Assembly (NCBI GenBank): GCA_030248135.1
Contig: JASANC010002691.1
Span: 22,501 to 86,500 of the forward strand
Source of the DNA: Theristus sp. LFF4_11
Lineage: Eukaryota; Nematoda; Chromadorea; Monhysterida; Xyalidae
Length of the DNA stretch: 64,000 bases
Direction of reading: 5' to 3'
The position numbers were made by a program, and so were the translations under genes. Shown piece by piece: positions 1 to 12,722 of the stretch; the first letter of the stretch is position 1; the number at the start of each line of letters is the position of its first letter. The notes under the pieces are model-generated. The model saw nothing but the letters and a program-made list of their open reading frames with translations. It was not told the DNA's origin and made no database searches.

Positions 1-152
1 TTTTTCAAGTCGTTTGCTCGTTTGCCTGTTTTTGCCGTTTGCCGTTCAACAGTGAAACACCGGAAAAACTGATCTGAAATTTTTGAGACGGGTTTCTCTG
101 CTGTTGCTGTTAGTGGTAGATAAATTCATGAATCCACTTCCAAAATTTTCAG

Positions 153-3100
153 CTACTCGACTCAGCGGATATTCTGGAGAGAAAAATTCAACAATTATTT
201 TACTGGATCAAACGCAGCCGACATTTGGTGGTACATTCGGGTGCCGGTCTAAGCACCGCCGCTGGCATACCAGATTTTCGGTGAAGTTTTTTGTGTTTTT
301 TTGAAGAAAATGTTGATGTCCGCTGATTGTTCGCTTTTCTTCTGCAGCAAACTATTACTATTGATATCCGCTGATTGGTGATGTCACTGTTGTTGCTTGC
401 ATGTGGCTGCAGAGCGTTGTTTTCAGCGGCCCTAACGGCGTGTGGACGCTGGAGAAGCGCGGTGAGGCGCCACAATTCAACATGAGCTTTGACGACGCCC
501 GGCCGACCTACAGTCACATGGCACTCGGCGCGCTGGAACGATGCGGCTATGTGAAGTTGGTCGATCAGTTGTGCGGCATTTGTTTCGTTTGCGGTTTCGG
601 TTGTCCTTGTCTGACGGTATGACGGCTGGTCTGGTGCTGGTGTTTGTTTCTGCACTGTGTTCGGAATCCTTCGAACGCTGCGTTATCGCTTTCCTGTAAT
701 TGATTGATTGGCAAGGTGATACGGCCCCGATCCCCAACCGCGATGTCAGGTGATTCCATTTGAATCTGAATCGAGAAAAATGGCACCGATTTGGTTTTTG
801 GTCGTCGTTGTGTGCACCAGCATAAAGCATGCGGCAAATGAGCGTGCTGGAATTCGAAGATTTCAAGCAAAAGAGCTGCTGAAATTTGGCGTATTCCGTT
901 TTAATTTTCTTGCGATCTTAAAATGCAGATACGTCATCACACAAAACATCGATGGTCTTCACCTGAGAAGCGGCTTTCCGCGCGATCGTCTCTCGGCACT
1001 GCACGGCGACATGTTCACCGAGCGATGCGACACCTGCAAAGCGTTCGTTTCTGCGATTTTTATTGCTGTTTCTTTTCCGTGTCATCCATAAGGCATCAGA
1101 AACTTTGGGACCCCTGAGTGTGCAATCTCTTTTCGAAATTTGAACATGAAAAAACAGAGTTGTCGACAGCAGGTTGGAATCTTCTGTAGTTTCTTTCTGC
1201 TTGTAATATCGCTTTTGTATTTTCTTCGAGACGAACAACAAAAGATCCTATAATTATGAAGTAAATAAAACGCAAGATGTTGCTTGGTTTTCAACGGTTT
1301 TCAATGGTGCTTTGCTGATTCGTCCTGCTCTCAGCTCAGCTCAATGAAGCCAACAGCGCTTACGCACAAGCTGCATAGTTTTGACAGTTTACTAAAGTTT
1401 TGGGGCCAAAACGAACTGTTGCTGCCAGTCACTTTTAAGACAAAAGTTTGTTTTTTTAAAACAAAACACACGTTTGAGTTTCTCCCTTTTCCAGCGAACA
1501 CGTTCGTAGCACATGCGTGCAAACAATCGGCCAACGCTACACCGGGGTGTCGTGTGGAATGAGAAAGGCGAATGGGCGACCTTGTCGGTTGGGTTCGCAT
1601 TGTTTTAGGAGGCGAAAACACCGTGTTTCATTTCGTAAAGTATAAAAAGTCCTGGTTTAACGAAGTCATTATGCTCCGTTGATACTATCTAGCGGCCAGC
1701 CAATCAGCGTGCATTCGCATGATTGTGCGTTCAAAGTGTCTGATTGTGTTTTTGGCCGTTGTTACAGAGCCGAGCTTTAGGCAATTCAAATTTCATCGTG
1801 AATCGTACGCTATTTAGCTATTCAGAGGACTACAATCAATCACTCTAATTAAATCCAGTGGGCTGATTATTAGATGGAATGACACGTTTTCTTTGTTGTT
1901 TTTCTTGCAGTGGACGCCTACGCGACACGATCCTTGATTGGGAGCATTGTTTACCGGAAAGCGATTTGGAGCAGGCTGAGTTGCATTCGAGGTTGGCTAA
2001 TGGCTGAATTGCTTTTCTTGAAGAGTTTCACCAGAAAGTTCTGAAATGACGTCATGCGCATGCGGTCACAAAACGTGCGCTTGTCATGAGCCGCAGCAAC
2101 ACGTCACGCAAAAAATGTTGTTTTTTGTTGTTGTCAGATTTGCCGACGTCAGCCTCTGTCTGGGCACCAGTCTGCGCATTGTGCCGGCCGGGGATTTCCC
2201 GTTGCTGACGAAGAAACGCGGCGGTAAATTCGTGGTCGTGAATTTGCAGAAGACGAAACATGTACGTTTTCACCGTGCTATATCTTTTGCGTTGTTGTTT
2301 TGTTGGTGGTGTCCAGCATCCGTGGTGTCAGTTGCCACCCACCATGGATTGTGAAATTCATTTGGCACGTGCGTGGTCACAGGCATTCTGCTTGCTTTTT
2401 TATCGGCAATTTCTCCAGCGCGCCGATTTCACAACAATATCTTCCAGCAAACAACCGAATTTCAACTACTTTTTGCTCGTTTTTACTTTTTCGTTGTCAA
2501 CAACTTTCTTTGCTATTTTTCTTCAGCACCACAAAGCGGACCTGGTCATACACGCCCGCGTCGATGATGTCATGGTCAAATTGTGCAATCTGCTGAAAGT
2601 GTCCGTGCCGACGTTTGAATGTCCGAAGTTGGTGCTGCACAGTGTAAATCCACTCGAGTTCACGAATGCAAAGGAGCACAAAAAGTTGATGGAGCTGGAT
2701 AAACGGCGGAATGGAATCGTGGAGATGGAGAGGTATGTGTTTTGTTGGTTCTGATCGGTATACCCGCGTGGGGCATTCTGATGTCACACACGAGCACATC
2801 AGCACACTTGTGATATGATGCAGCGGACCACCGCAGCTTGAAAGTGCAGGGACTTGGACCACAGAAGGGCTTCATTTCGTCATCCATTTGGCCTATTGAA
2901 CTGTCTTTCGATGCAGATACGCTGATTTGCCCGGCTCGACGTATGCAACCAATCAGTGTGTCTTTTCGCACACATTTTGAAAACAGCCGGACCGGAATGA
3001 ATGAATGTTGCTGATTGGCTTCGTCATGCTGATGGTAATAAGAATCAATCAGTGCATTCAATTAAAGTGTGGGTGTAGGGTTGGCATGGGAAATATTTTT

Positions 3101-3518
3101 TCTCAAACACATCGTTTTCTTTCCGTTTTGCAGATATAAAGAAGCCGATTTTTTTACCAATTGTTTTGAGTTTTTGACACTTCAGCACATGTGGGCCATA
3201 TAAAAAACCGGTTTTTTTACTAACCCCACGGAAGTGAGAGCCAATCAAGCCGTCGGTTTCAAATTTTTTCATCGGTTTAAATTTGCTATTCATTGCAGAA
3301 CTGCGCAACATAAAACCAAAAAACGTCGATTCCCTCAAAACGAATCGGACGAAGACGGCGACGTAAAAACGGTCGCGCTGAAATGTGAACATCGCACTGC
3401 CTGTTGCTGCATGAATTTTCGCACGCCTGGACACAACTGCGACGACTGTCTGAACAGGCGCGTTCATGAAACCATGGAGCTGCTGCTGAGCATTGTTGAT
3501 ATGAAAGGGGAGCAGTGA
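153..3518 (+). CDS. SIRT6: SIRT6-type sirtuin (NAD-dependent protein deacylase), 5' partial
   Basis: Class IV sirtuin; animal SIRT6 is a chromatin-bound NAD-dependent deacylase and ADP-ribosyltransferase. Exons by phase: 153-280, 427-555, 929-1042, 1495-1587, 1911-1991, 2138-2261, 2527-2732, 3299-3518; all junctions keep frame and give about 364 residues. Visible: [14 protein letters not shown] (NAD-binding loop), [28 protein letters not shown], the catalytic His in LHGDM, zinc cysteines in RCDTC and in the next exon, [18 protein letters not shown], and [14 protein letters not shown]. The order and the RDTILDWE and LPL/FPL-type segments favour SIRT6 over SIRT7. The last exon adds a basic KTKKRR stretch (possible nuclear signal) and a Cys-rich tail. 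The exon with the start codon is not in the window. Four of seven donors are GTT-type. AATAAA at 3872 could be its poly(A) signal. Confidence 0.88.
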
Positions 3519-4303
3519 TGTTGTTCTGCAGGCGATGTTCGCATTTGACTTTGAGTTTGAATTTGCACAGTCCAGTTTGTATTGAATACACACGATTGCA
3601 TGCGGAGAAGCAAACTGATTGGCTGCATGTGAATTGACTATGCTTTGCTGATTGGGTAGGCAGCACGGTTTAGCCAATCAGCAGGCTGGATTTGAATTTT
3701 TGTAATTGTCACTTATCATTTTCGGGCTATGTATTTTGTCGCTGTGTTCAAAATGTGAACACCTTTCAGACGGATATTTTTGTTTGAACCATCGTGTCTT
3801 TCACATCATCATATTTCTGAATTGCTTTGTTTCTCCCAATTATTGACTGCTTGAACGCGTTTCCGTTTTTGAATAAACTTTCATCTAAAAATAAAAAAAT
3901 TCACGGTTTTTTTACTGCACGAATGCGTCATCATTAAACGCGATGTTTTGATACTTCTGTTTTTTTTATTTGAAAGTATGATAATAAAGTGGTTTGTTTC
4001 TGTAGTGCACCACGAAAAGTGTTTTTTTTTTTCAAACGTCTGCGGTGATTGTCCAACTGAAACTGGAACATCATAATAGAAATCAGCCTTTTTGAAGACA
4101 ACTGAATGAACCTGTTTGTGTCAGTTGCAAACTGCACGCTCACACCATTCATTCAAGTGCTTCCACCATTGAAGCACAGTGTGCTGATTGGCTGCAGAGC
4201 AGCGACGACCAGTCTGTGTGCCCGCTTGAACGCTGCTAATTTGATGGCATTCTTTCAGAACCTGATCACAATGGCTTAACAAAAGAGATCATCGTCATCA
4301 AAC
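3519..4303. other. Spacer between the sirtuin gene and MRPS9
   Basis: No coding exon is supported here. It contains AATAAA at 3872-3877 (likely sirtuin poly(A) signal), several copies of the CTGATTGG/CCAATCAG motif (near 3618, 3650, 3673 and 4171), and a TTCTTTCAG 3' splice-like site ending at 4258, 45 bases before the MRPS9 ATG. Confidence 0.6.
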
Positions 4304-7300
4304 ATGGCCGTCAGCAGAACGACAAGTTTACTCCGTCTCTCACCACTCAGCATGTGCAGAACTGAGTGTTGCAATCGATTGTTAGCGTTTGACGCTGCTG
4401 CCTCGGTAAGAAAACGTGATTTTCAAGACCGCTATGGTTGACTGCAAATACCTGTTGATGGAGTCCCAATGCTCACTTGATAGTCAGTCATGATTCGGTG
4501 TTTCAAATCCGAACCCTGGTATTATCAATTTTTTAAGTTCTGCGGCTGAATGCGTGTGCAGACGTAGAAAGGAAACTAGTTTCAATCTTTGTGGCAATTC
4601 AAAGTCACCTAAGTGACTCCGCCCTATGTAGGGGACTCGGATCACTTTACCAAATTTGCATTCCCGCGTCATCCATGAAACTGTTTACCTATCTATGCGC
4701 GCATTGTGTTGCGGGACCAAAATAAAAGATAATACGATCCAAAATTCAGCCCCACCGTTTTTTTGCAGACCAAACTGCCGCAACATCCACAAAACGCGCA
4801 GCACACCCAACGGCTGCCATCACCACCGTTGACGGGCACCAAGAAACGAATCAACAGAGCGATGCTCGTCTATTTGGAGCAGTCGCGCAAAAAACAGGAA
4901 TTCATGGAACGCGAACGGCAGCAATTCGAACTCGGCAAACGACACCTCGCAAACATGATGGGACTCGATCCGTTCGTGATGACGCAGGACGATATTGATG
5001 AGTGAGTTTTTTTTTGATTTTTTTCGAATTTGATGTTGAAGTGTGAAATCGCGTTTGAAGCTTCGAACGAACTTAACTTGTGAAAAAATTTGTGTAAATC
5101 TAGTTTTTTTGTTCAACCCGGATTCTGCTGCTGTACAAGTACAACTAGGGATTGAAAAAAACCGGTTTTATCTGTTGTGAAAAGAATCCGTTTTTTTTCA
5201 CGGGTTTGTTTTTTAGGACTTTTTTTGAGAATGGTTTTCCAGCTTCAGAATATTGCTCTGGATTTTGCCAGCTGCAAAAGTCTAGTGTACGAGCAAATTT
5301 TTAGGTGTGTGATGCAAGTTTTTAGGTTGATTATGCACCTCATATACACTTGGAAAACGCTGCAGTAGAATTATTGCAGCGCCATCCGCTACCTGCTTCC
5401 GTCGAATCTGTACGCCGCAAAAGCGCGCCCAGTCATGCGACCCCCTGACGAACTGTACCCGCCCTCGCAACGTGCGCAATTCGACGAAACCGGACGTCCG
5501 TTCCATACGTTCTTCTACACGATGACACCGCGCTTCTACCAAACGCTCAGGGTTCGCTTTGCTTTAGACTGACGTTTTTTCGCATAGATTTGTGATTTTT
5601 TGACTGCATTTTGATTGAATAAGATTTTGTTTCGTATGACGAACTATTCAAGTCTTTTTTTAAAAATTGTGATTTGAGTTGATCTGGTTTTATCGCTCCG
5701 ATAAACTTTAATTTTCGCTTAAAATTTCAACAGTCCGCGCGTTTTTTAATATAATTTTCATTTTTTTCAGGATATTCACAAGAAGATTGTTCGCCTGAAT
5801 GAGCTTGCGTCTGAGAGAGCCGTTGAGGAAGATCGAGATCTGCCGCAGCCATTGTACGTTTGGTTGATGGCTTTTGTCTGTATTCATTTGACAAGCACAT
5901 GCAGTCGAACTGTAATTCATTGGCAATCAGCTGATCGGTTGCTTTTGTATTGCTCACTGCTCACTGATTGGCGCCAAACGAGCTCGACGCAGCCATTCAG
6001 TATGCCATGATTCAAATTTTAGATTGCATGTTTTATTGTTTGACTGCAAGTTTTTTTTTGAATCGTTCAAAAAAAACTTTTTTCTTTTCAGCTCTGCAGA
6101 AGGCTCCGACTGGATCACGCGTAAAGAACTCGCTGTTCGATTGCAGGAGCCAATTAACGCAGCAATGGTCAGTTCGACTTTGGGTAGTTTTTTGTATATT
6201 TCTGCAGTTCTTTTTGAATTGAACAGTTTCATCGGAAGTTCCGTGTGACCTGTGATATAAAATCAATACGTGATAGTTCAGTTCTTATTGTGTTTCAAAT
6301 TTTGACTTGGATACAACACCAACTATAGCTCTGTGAGTAATGAATCATGGATGAAGTGAAGTCAATCAGTGATCTGATTGGTTGCATTTATTCAAATCAA
6401 TGATCTGATCGGCTGCTTGTGTTTTTGAACTGATGGTATGCGGCCAATCAGCGTGTCACAATTGAATCAGGTAACAATCCCTCAGTTGCGCTGGGTCGGC
6501 ACAAAAAAAATAAAACTTTTTTTTGGAAAAAAACGCACAAGTTTTTATTTTTCGTTTTTTTCTCGGTTTTTTTTCAACCCTTGCGCAGCGAACGGCGGAT
6601 TGGCATTTTTTTGTTTCAAAAACGTTCTTTATTTCTGTTTCCAGTATGAACAGTTCGTCGCAATGTGCAATCATTTGAAGTCTCATAAATACGCAGCCCT
6701 GGAACGTGACTTCATCATGGAGCTGCGCAAAACGCAAAAGGAGACAACCGAACTGTATCCGATCTTGTTTGCTGGTGAACTGGAGACCTATAAAGGTTGC
6801 AACGTTGTTCACTGATTGGTTGTGTTGTGTTTGAATTTAGTACGCTAATTGGTTGTCGGATTGACACTGGATTTAATCCACTGAAATGGTGAAATGGCGC
6901 TGCAACATGCTGATTGAGCGATTGGTTGTGCTTGAATTCATGACTCATGTAACGCCGCCGATTGGTGACCGGTTGCTTCCTGTAATCGTGACGCCGTATT
7001 GACTTCAGCACAAAACTGAACTGATGCTGAAACATACTGATTGGTTGATGGAGTCATGCAAACTGTACTACTGATCACCAATCAGCACGATCAGTTCAAG
7101 AGGAACATGAAGACTGATTGCACTGTAATAGAGGTTTGACGACTTCCGGGTCGGTTGTCTTCTGCCCCAGTGTGAGTGGCTCTTTGGCGGACATTATTTT
7201 TCTGCGCAATATTTGTCCACTCAGGCCGCCCGAGTGTCGTAGCGCAAGGCAAACGAAAGAACACTTACGCGAAAGTGCGCCTGACCGCGCAGGGCACCGG

Positions 7301-10300
7301 ACAGTTTCTGGTCGAGGGCGAAACGCTGGACAAACTGCACACGAACTCGGCGAGGTGCGTTCCGTGTGATTTGTAGTTATTTGGTTTTCGACGAACCCAA
7401 AATGAATACATGCAGTATGGTTCCAGTAATGTGTCCTTTCGATCACCTCACAGAGAGCATTGCGTTTACCCGTTCACACTGTTGGGTCGATTCCGCGAGT
7501 TTGACGTCGAAGCATGGCAGGTGAGCGGATAGCGGGATGCATTTTTGCTGCTGATTGGTCTTACGGGTATTGTGGCAAATGCTGTCAGAATAATTTAGTT
7601 GGGCTACTGGGTCAGATTCGACGTAGAGTGGAGCATTGCATTGTTTCTGTGCCGACCGATGCACTGTTTCGTTGGTTGATCAGCTGAAATCAGCTTTTAT
7701 TATCTGGATATGTTGCAGTTTGAACAAAAAGGCAACGGAAGTCGTCTTTGAAAAGTTGTTTTATTTTGATGAGCTAGTTCAAGCCGCAAACCGATGTTAA
7801 CTTTCAAAATTCCGAATTCAAGACCTTTCCATTGAAAAAAAAATTTCCACCCGCAGGTGAACCCCGGTGCGCATAAGTTTTCCGAGCGGCGTTTTGGAAA
7901 GAACGGCGAAAACGCGCTGGCCGGTGCGATCCGTCTTGCCGTCGCACGCGCGCTCACGCATTTCATCTCGCAGCGCGAACAGCAGATTTTGCGACTTGGT
8001 GCGCTTTGGGTTGTCGGAAATTTTTTTTCATTTTGTTACTTTTTGAATTCTTTGATTTTTTGTTATTTTGTTGTTACGAGGCGGGCTAATAAACAGTCGC
8101 CGCTTCTTGGTCCGTTGTGTGCACAAGTGTGATAACGTATGCCGCAACTGTAAAACATAACCGATTAGTGTATTCTGGTGTTTTAATTCGCGCATGCCAA
8201 TTAACTGCTTCTAGCTTGACGACAGGGCCAATCAGTGAATTATCTAAAAATGCGTGAGACGCATATAAAAGGAGGAATATGGCCTTGTGTAAGCAGTGAA
8301 AGACTTGGCTCGACAACGCTTTTCAAGTCTCTGATGTGGTACACACGGATACAAGTATTATCTTTCATTTTGGTCCCGGTTCTCTATGCCTTTGCACACA
8401 GGGATAGGAAAAACGTTTCAAGAATCCGCGGGAATTCAAAATTGGGTGGGGGGGGGGGGGGAAAAAGGGGGGAGGGGGGTGGGGGGTGGGTTTGGGTTCG
8501 GCTTTTTTCCCCAAGGGGGAATTTTGCGGTCTTCCTGTAACGATAATACATAAGAGTCATATTTTTGCGCCGTTTATTTATGATTTCGGTTGCACTTGGC
8601 AACCCTCGTGCTTTGTATTGTAGACAAATGACCTTTCACATTTGCGGATTTCGGGCATTTAGCGACCACTAAAACTACTAAAATAACAATCAGACTTCAG
8701 CTCGCTGACACTGGTTTGTTCAGGACAAATTGTATCGCAGAAGCATTGCGGAACGCAAGGTCTCCTGTGGCAAAGGCAATGACTCACGGGACAGACGGTT
8801 TATCCTGCCACACTAGTTGAAGGTGACACCGGTAAAAAAGGTGAAAATCAACGGAAGACAACTCCTTTTTGTCACTGGTGCTGGTGTGTACACAGCGGTG
8901 CGTACGTTAACAACAACGAAAAAGCTACATGCAACAATGTTTTGCAATCTCTAATTTTTCTGTTTTTGCACAGAATTTACAGAATTTCGCACATGGCGTG
9001 ATTTTAGATTAAATCGAAGAGAACAATTAAAAAATAACTTCAAAGTTTTACGCTTTTCAGCAAAACGAAAACGAAAACGAAAACTTTCGGATTCGCTGCC
9101 CTCCGGGGATATAGCGACCGCAGGCCACCGAAACCGAAATCGGGCTAAGATCACTGGTGCCCCCAGGACAGAGCGGGGCTTAGAGGCTGCCCCCCTCACA
9201 TGCCGAGGGTATTGGTTCCACGGGATGGTGAGCCGTCCATTCCCCAATACCACCGGAGTTTGGTACCTTCGGGTTTCCGGAATCGGTGGGGGGCGTGCTT
9301 CAAAAAAACAAACAAACGCGGCGCAAAAATATGACCCTTATGTACTTGTATCCGTGTGTACCACATCAGAGACTTGAAAAGCGTTGTCGAGCCAAGTCTT
9401 TCACTGCTTACACAAGGCCATATTCCTCCTTTTATATGCGTCTCACGCATTTTTAGATAATATTCTGACTTTTACATAAGCCCCGAAGGTCGGACCAAAA
9501 TCACAATTCGTTGGTCACACATTCTTCTAAACCCCGGACAACTCAGGTTTTTCATTTTTCGTTTTTAGGCCGATTTCTCCTATGCCATTTCTACGGCCGA
9601 TTCCCCAAAATCGTCACGATTCAGTACCTAGAATCGCTCACAAAAGAAAAACTGACCCAAAAGCCGTGATCGGCGTAATGAATTACCATGGAAAACACCG
9701 TTTTCTTGTTTTTCATTTCTGGACCGGTTTCGCTAAATTCCACGGCCGATTCATCATAAATCGTCACGATTCAGTATCTAGAGTTGCTCATACAAGAAAA
9801 CTAACCCAAAATCCGTGATCAGCACATTGAATTACCCTGGAAAAACCGTTTTCTCGTTTTTCATTTCTGGACCGATTTCGCCAATTTCCACGGCCGATTC
9901 GCCCGAAATCGTCACGATTCAGTATCTAAAGTTGCTCACGTAAGAAAACTAACCCAAAATTCGTGATCAGCGCATTGAATTACCCTGGAAAACACCCTTT
10001 TCTTGTTTTTCGTTCCTGGACCAATTTCGCCAACTTCCACGGCCGATTCGCCCGAAATCGTCACGATTCAGCATCTAGAGTTGCTCACGTAAGAAAACTA
10101 ACCCAAAATTCGTGATCAGCGCATTGAATTACCCCGGAAAGCACCCTTTTCTTGTTTTTCGTTTCTGAACCGATTTCGCCAACTTCCACGGCCGATTCGC
10201 CCGAAATCGTCACGATTCAGCATCTAGAGTTGCTCACGTAAGAAAACTAACCCAAAATCCGTGATCAGCGCATTGAATTACCCTGGAAAACACCCTTTTC

Positions 10301-12722
10301 TTGTTTTTCGTTTCTGGACCGATTTCGCCAACTTCCAAGGCCGATTCGCCCGAAATCGTCACGATTCAGCATCTAGAGTTGCTCACGTAAGAAAACTAAC
10401 CCAAAATCCGTGATCAGCGCATTGAATTACCCTGGAAAACACCTTTTTCTTGTTTTTCGTTTCTGGACCGATTTCGCCAACTTCCACGCCCGATTCGCCC
10501 GAAATCGTCACGATTCAGCGTCTAGAGTTGCTCACGTAAGAAAACTAACCCAAATTTTGTTATAAGCGCATTGAAATACCCTGGAAAACACCCTTTTCTT
10601 GTTTTTCGTTTCTGGACCGATTTCGCCAACTTCCACGGCCGATTCGCCCGAAATCGTCACGATTCAGCATCTAGAGTTGCTCACGTAAGAAAACTAACCC
10701 AAAATCCGTGATCAGCGCATTGAATTGCCCTGGAAAACACGCTTTTCTTGTTTTTCGTTTCTGGACCGATTTCGCCAACTTCCACGCCCGATTCGCCCGA
10801 AATCGTCACGATTCAGCGTCTAGAGTTGCTCACGTAAGAAAACTAACCCAAAATTCGTGATCAGCGCATTGAATTACCCTGGAAAACACCCTTTTCTTGT
10901 TTTTCGTTTCTGGACCGATTTCGCCAACTTCCACGGCCGATTCGACCGAAATCGTCACGATTCAGCATCTAGAGTTGCTCACGTAAGAAAACTAACCCAA
11001 AATTCGTGATCAGCGCATTGAATTACCCTGGAAAACACCCTTTTCTTGTTTTTCGTTTCTGGACCGATTTCGCCAATTTCCACGGCCGATTCGCCCGAAA
11101 TCGTCACGATTCAGCATCTAGAGTTGCTCGCGTAAGAAAACTAACCCAAAATTCGTGATCAGCGCATTGAATTACCCTGGAAAACACCCTTTTCTTGTTT
11201 TTCGTTTCTGGACCGATTTCGCCAACTTCCACGGCCGATTCGCCCGAAATCGTCACGATTCAGCATCTAGAGTTGCTCACGTAAGAAAACTATCCCAAAA
11301 TCCGTGATCAGCGTATTGAATTCCTACGGACTAAACATTTCTGCTATTTTTCGTAGCTCAGACAAAATTTGTAAGACTGAAAAAATGATACCCAGTCAAA
11401 ATGCTACGAATTTTCAAAAAATGCACAATTTTGACCCAAAAAATGCCCGGGCAAAAAATAAACTAAATTTTCAGAATCTACGGATGAATTTACCCGAGGA
11501 AAAATTCTTGTTCAACTGTGAAAGTGTCCCAGCTAAAAATTGAAAGGGCGAACACTTAAAACCAGGTGACAACCCTGCGAACTTTCAAGAAAGCCCAATT
11601 TTTACCCCAAAAAGGGGTCGGGGCAAAAAATTAACTTATTTTTCCAAATCTACGGATGAAATTACCCTAGGAAACATTTTTGTTCAACTGTGAAAGTGTC
11701 CCAGCTAAAAATTGAAAGGGCGAACACTTGAAACCCGGTGAAAACGCTGCGAACTTTTAAAAATGCCCAAATTTTTACCCAAAAAAGTGGTCGGGGCAAA
11801 AAATTAACCCATTTTTCCAAATCTACGGATGAAATTACCCCAGGAAACATTCTTGCTAGACTGTGAACGTGTCGCAGGTAAAAACTGAAAGCGCGAACAC
11901 ATGTTGATGACATACCGGAAAAAAAAGAGATAGAAAAATAAGTAACACTGTTTTCAGAATAGGTTTTTCGTGTCTACAGCGTATGAAAAGTAGTCGGATA
12001 AAAATTTTTTCGCGGCTCCAAGCACAACTTTGGGTGTTCGTTTCGTGTGCACAGAACCAAGTTTGTGGCTTATACTATGCGCGCTGGAGGAAGCGAGCAA
12101 ATTTGAAAAACGCGCGCGAGAGGATAACGGCTCATATAATGCGTGATGCGCTGTCCGCTCGCTGACGCTCGCTCGCGCATCCGCATGATTAAATTCAAAA
12201 GCAGCAAATCAGTTGGTTGCCCACGACAGCTCGTTTTATAGCAAAATCCAAGACGTTCGCGACTTCGTGCTAGAACCTTTTTTCTGTAGACACTGTTTTC
12301 CATTTTTTTGTGCCATGTGAATTCGAAATTTCTCCGCAGCCGGTTTGCTGACGTACGACGTGCGTATCAAAGAACGCAATAAGCCTGGCTTAAAAAAGGC
12401 CCGCAAAGCGCCAATTTGGTGAGTTTTGAGAGTTCACACAGAATTTTGATTAGTTTCAGAAACAATGTTTTTTTTTCTTCTAGCTGATTGGTTGCACAAG
12501 AACGTGCCATCGACCACTGAGCGGTCGAAAGTAGAATGTCTTTTGTATCTGATTTTGAATTTTTAATTGTTGACACTTGTTAGGCATCGAGCACGCATTT
12601 GGTGCGCTGATTGGCCGTTCCAGTTAAAGCAACCAATCAGCATATGTCGGGTTCGAATTTTTGTAACATTCACCTTGATTGTTTCTGTTTGAATTGTTCT
12701 GGTTTTCAGGAAGAAACGGTGA
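4304..12722 (+). CDS. MRPS9: Mitochondrial ribosomal protein S9 (uS9m)
   Basis: Small-subunit mitoribosome protein. Exons: 4304-4405, 4769-5001, 5380-5551, 5771-5853, 6092-6167, 6645-6795, 7225-7354, 7454-7520, 7857-7998, 12340-12418, 12710-12722; every junction keeps frame, giving about 415 residues (human about 396). Exon 1 encodes an Arg/Ser/Leu-rich, acid-poor presequence starting MAVSRTTSLLRLSPL. The middle matches the S9m-specific region (AIRYLLPSNLYAAKARPVM, then GRPFHTFFYT). The C-terminal uS9 domain shows GKRKNTYAKVRLTAQGTG, the GKNGENALAGAIRLAVARAL loop and the terminal basic tail ending in WKKR. The last coding exon is only 13 bases. The 4.3-kb intron 9 is full of repeats. AATAAA at 12867 is a candidate poly(A) signal. 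Confidence 0.93.
4495..4725 (+). repeat. SINE-like dispersed repeat, copy A
   Basis: Uninterrupted member of a ~230-bp family: TTTCAAATCCGAACCCTGG (B-box-like), AAGTTCTGCGGCTGAATGCG, GGGGACTCGGATCACTTTAC, ATTCCCGCGTCATCCATGAA, CTATCTATGCGCGCATTG, GGGACCAAAAT. Lies in MRPS9 intron 1. The tRNA-like B box is only suggestive. Confidence 0.75.
8239..9461. mobile_element. Terminal-inverted-repeat element in MRPS9 intron 9
   Basis: The first ~120 bases (8239-8357, beginning TTATCTAAAAATGCGTGAGA) recur as the reverse complement at about 9342-9461. The element is about 1.2 kb and has no recognisable transposase, so it looks non-autonomous. Inside the left half lies a G-run tract (8443-8500). Just inside the right arm (about 9140-9302) is a GC-rich module also found at 16610-16765 and 21545-21710. 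I could not define a convincing target-site duplication. Confidence 0.75.
8440..8502 (+). repeat. Poly-G tract with G-quadruplex potential
   Basis: A run of G blocks (one of about 14 Gs, then several of 3-6) separated by A or T. Such a pattern can form G-quadruplexes or reflect collapse of a low-complexity tract. It lies inside an inverted-repeat element in an intron. Confidence 0.7.
9582..11330. repeat. 149-bp satellite array (about 12 units) in MRPS9 intron 9
   Basis: The landmark CACGATTCAG recurs at 9615, 9765, 9913, 10062, 10211, 10360, 10509, 10658, 10807, 10956, 11105 and 11254. After two edge units (150, 148) the spacing is exactly 149. Units are highly alike in the middle and more divergent at the left edge. 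Each carries GCTCACGTAAGAAAACTAA and GTGATCAGCGCATTGAATTA. No open frame runs through the array. Confidence 0.95.
11331..11900. repeat. Degenerate ~173-bp tandem repeat (3 units)
   Basis: The landmark TCTACGGATGAA recurs at about 11477, 11649 and 11822, each followed by a GTGAA(A/C)GTGTC block and a GCGAACAC block. The period is near 173, different from the adjoining 149-bp satellite. Units contain runs of A and of C/G and do not code. Confidence 0.85.

Noticed and set aside
4495..4725. Possible tRNA gene from the TTTCAAATCCGAACC stretch
   Set aside because: I could not fold a cloverleaf with an acceptor stem and anticodon; it is part of a dispersed repeat.
9582..11330. Regular repeats that could be mistaken for a CRISPR array
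   Set aside because: The whole 149-base unit is repeated with no variable spacers, and the context is a eukaryotic intron.
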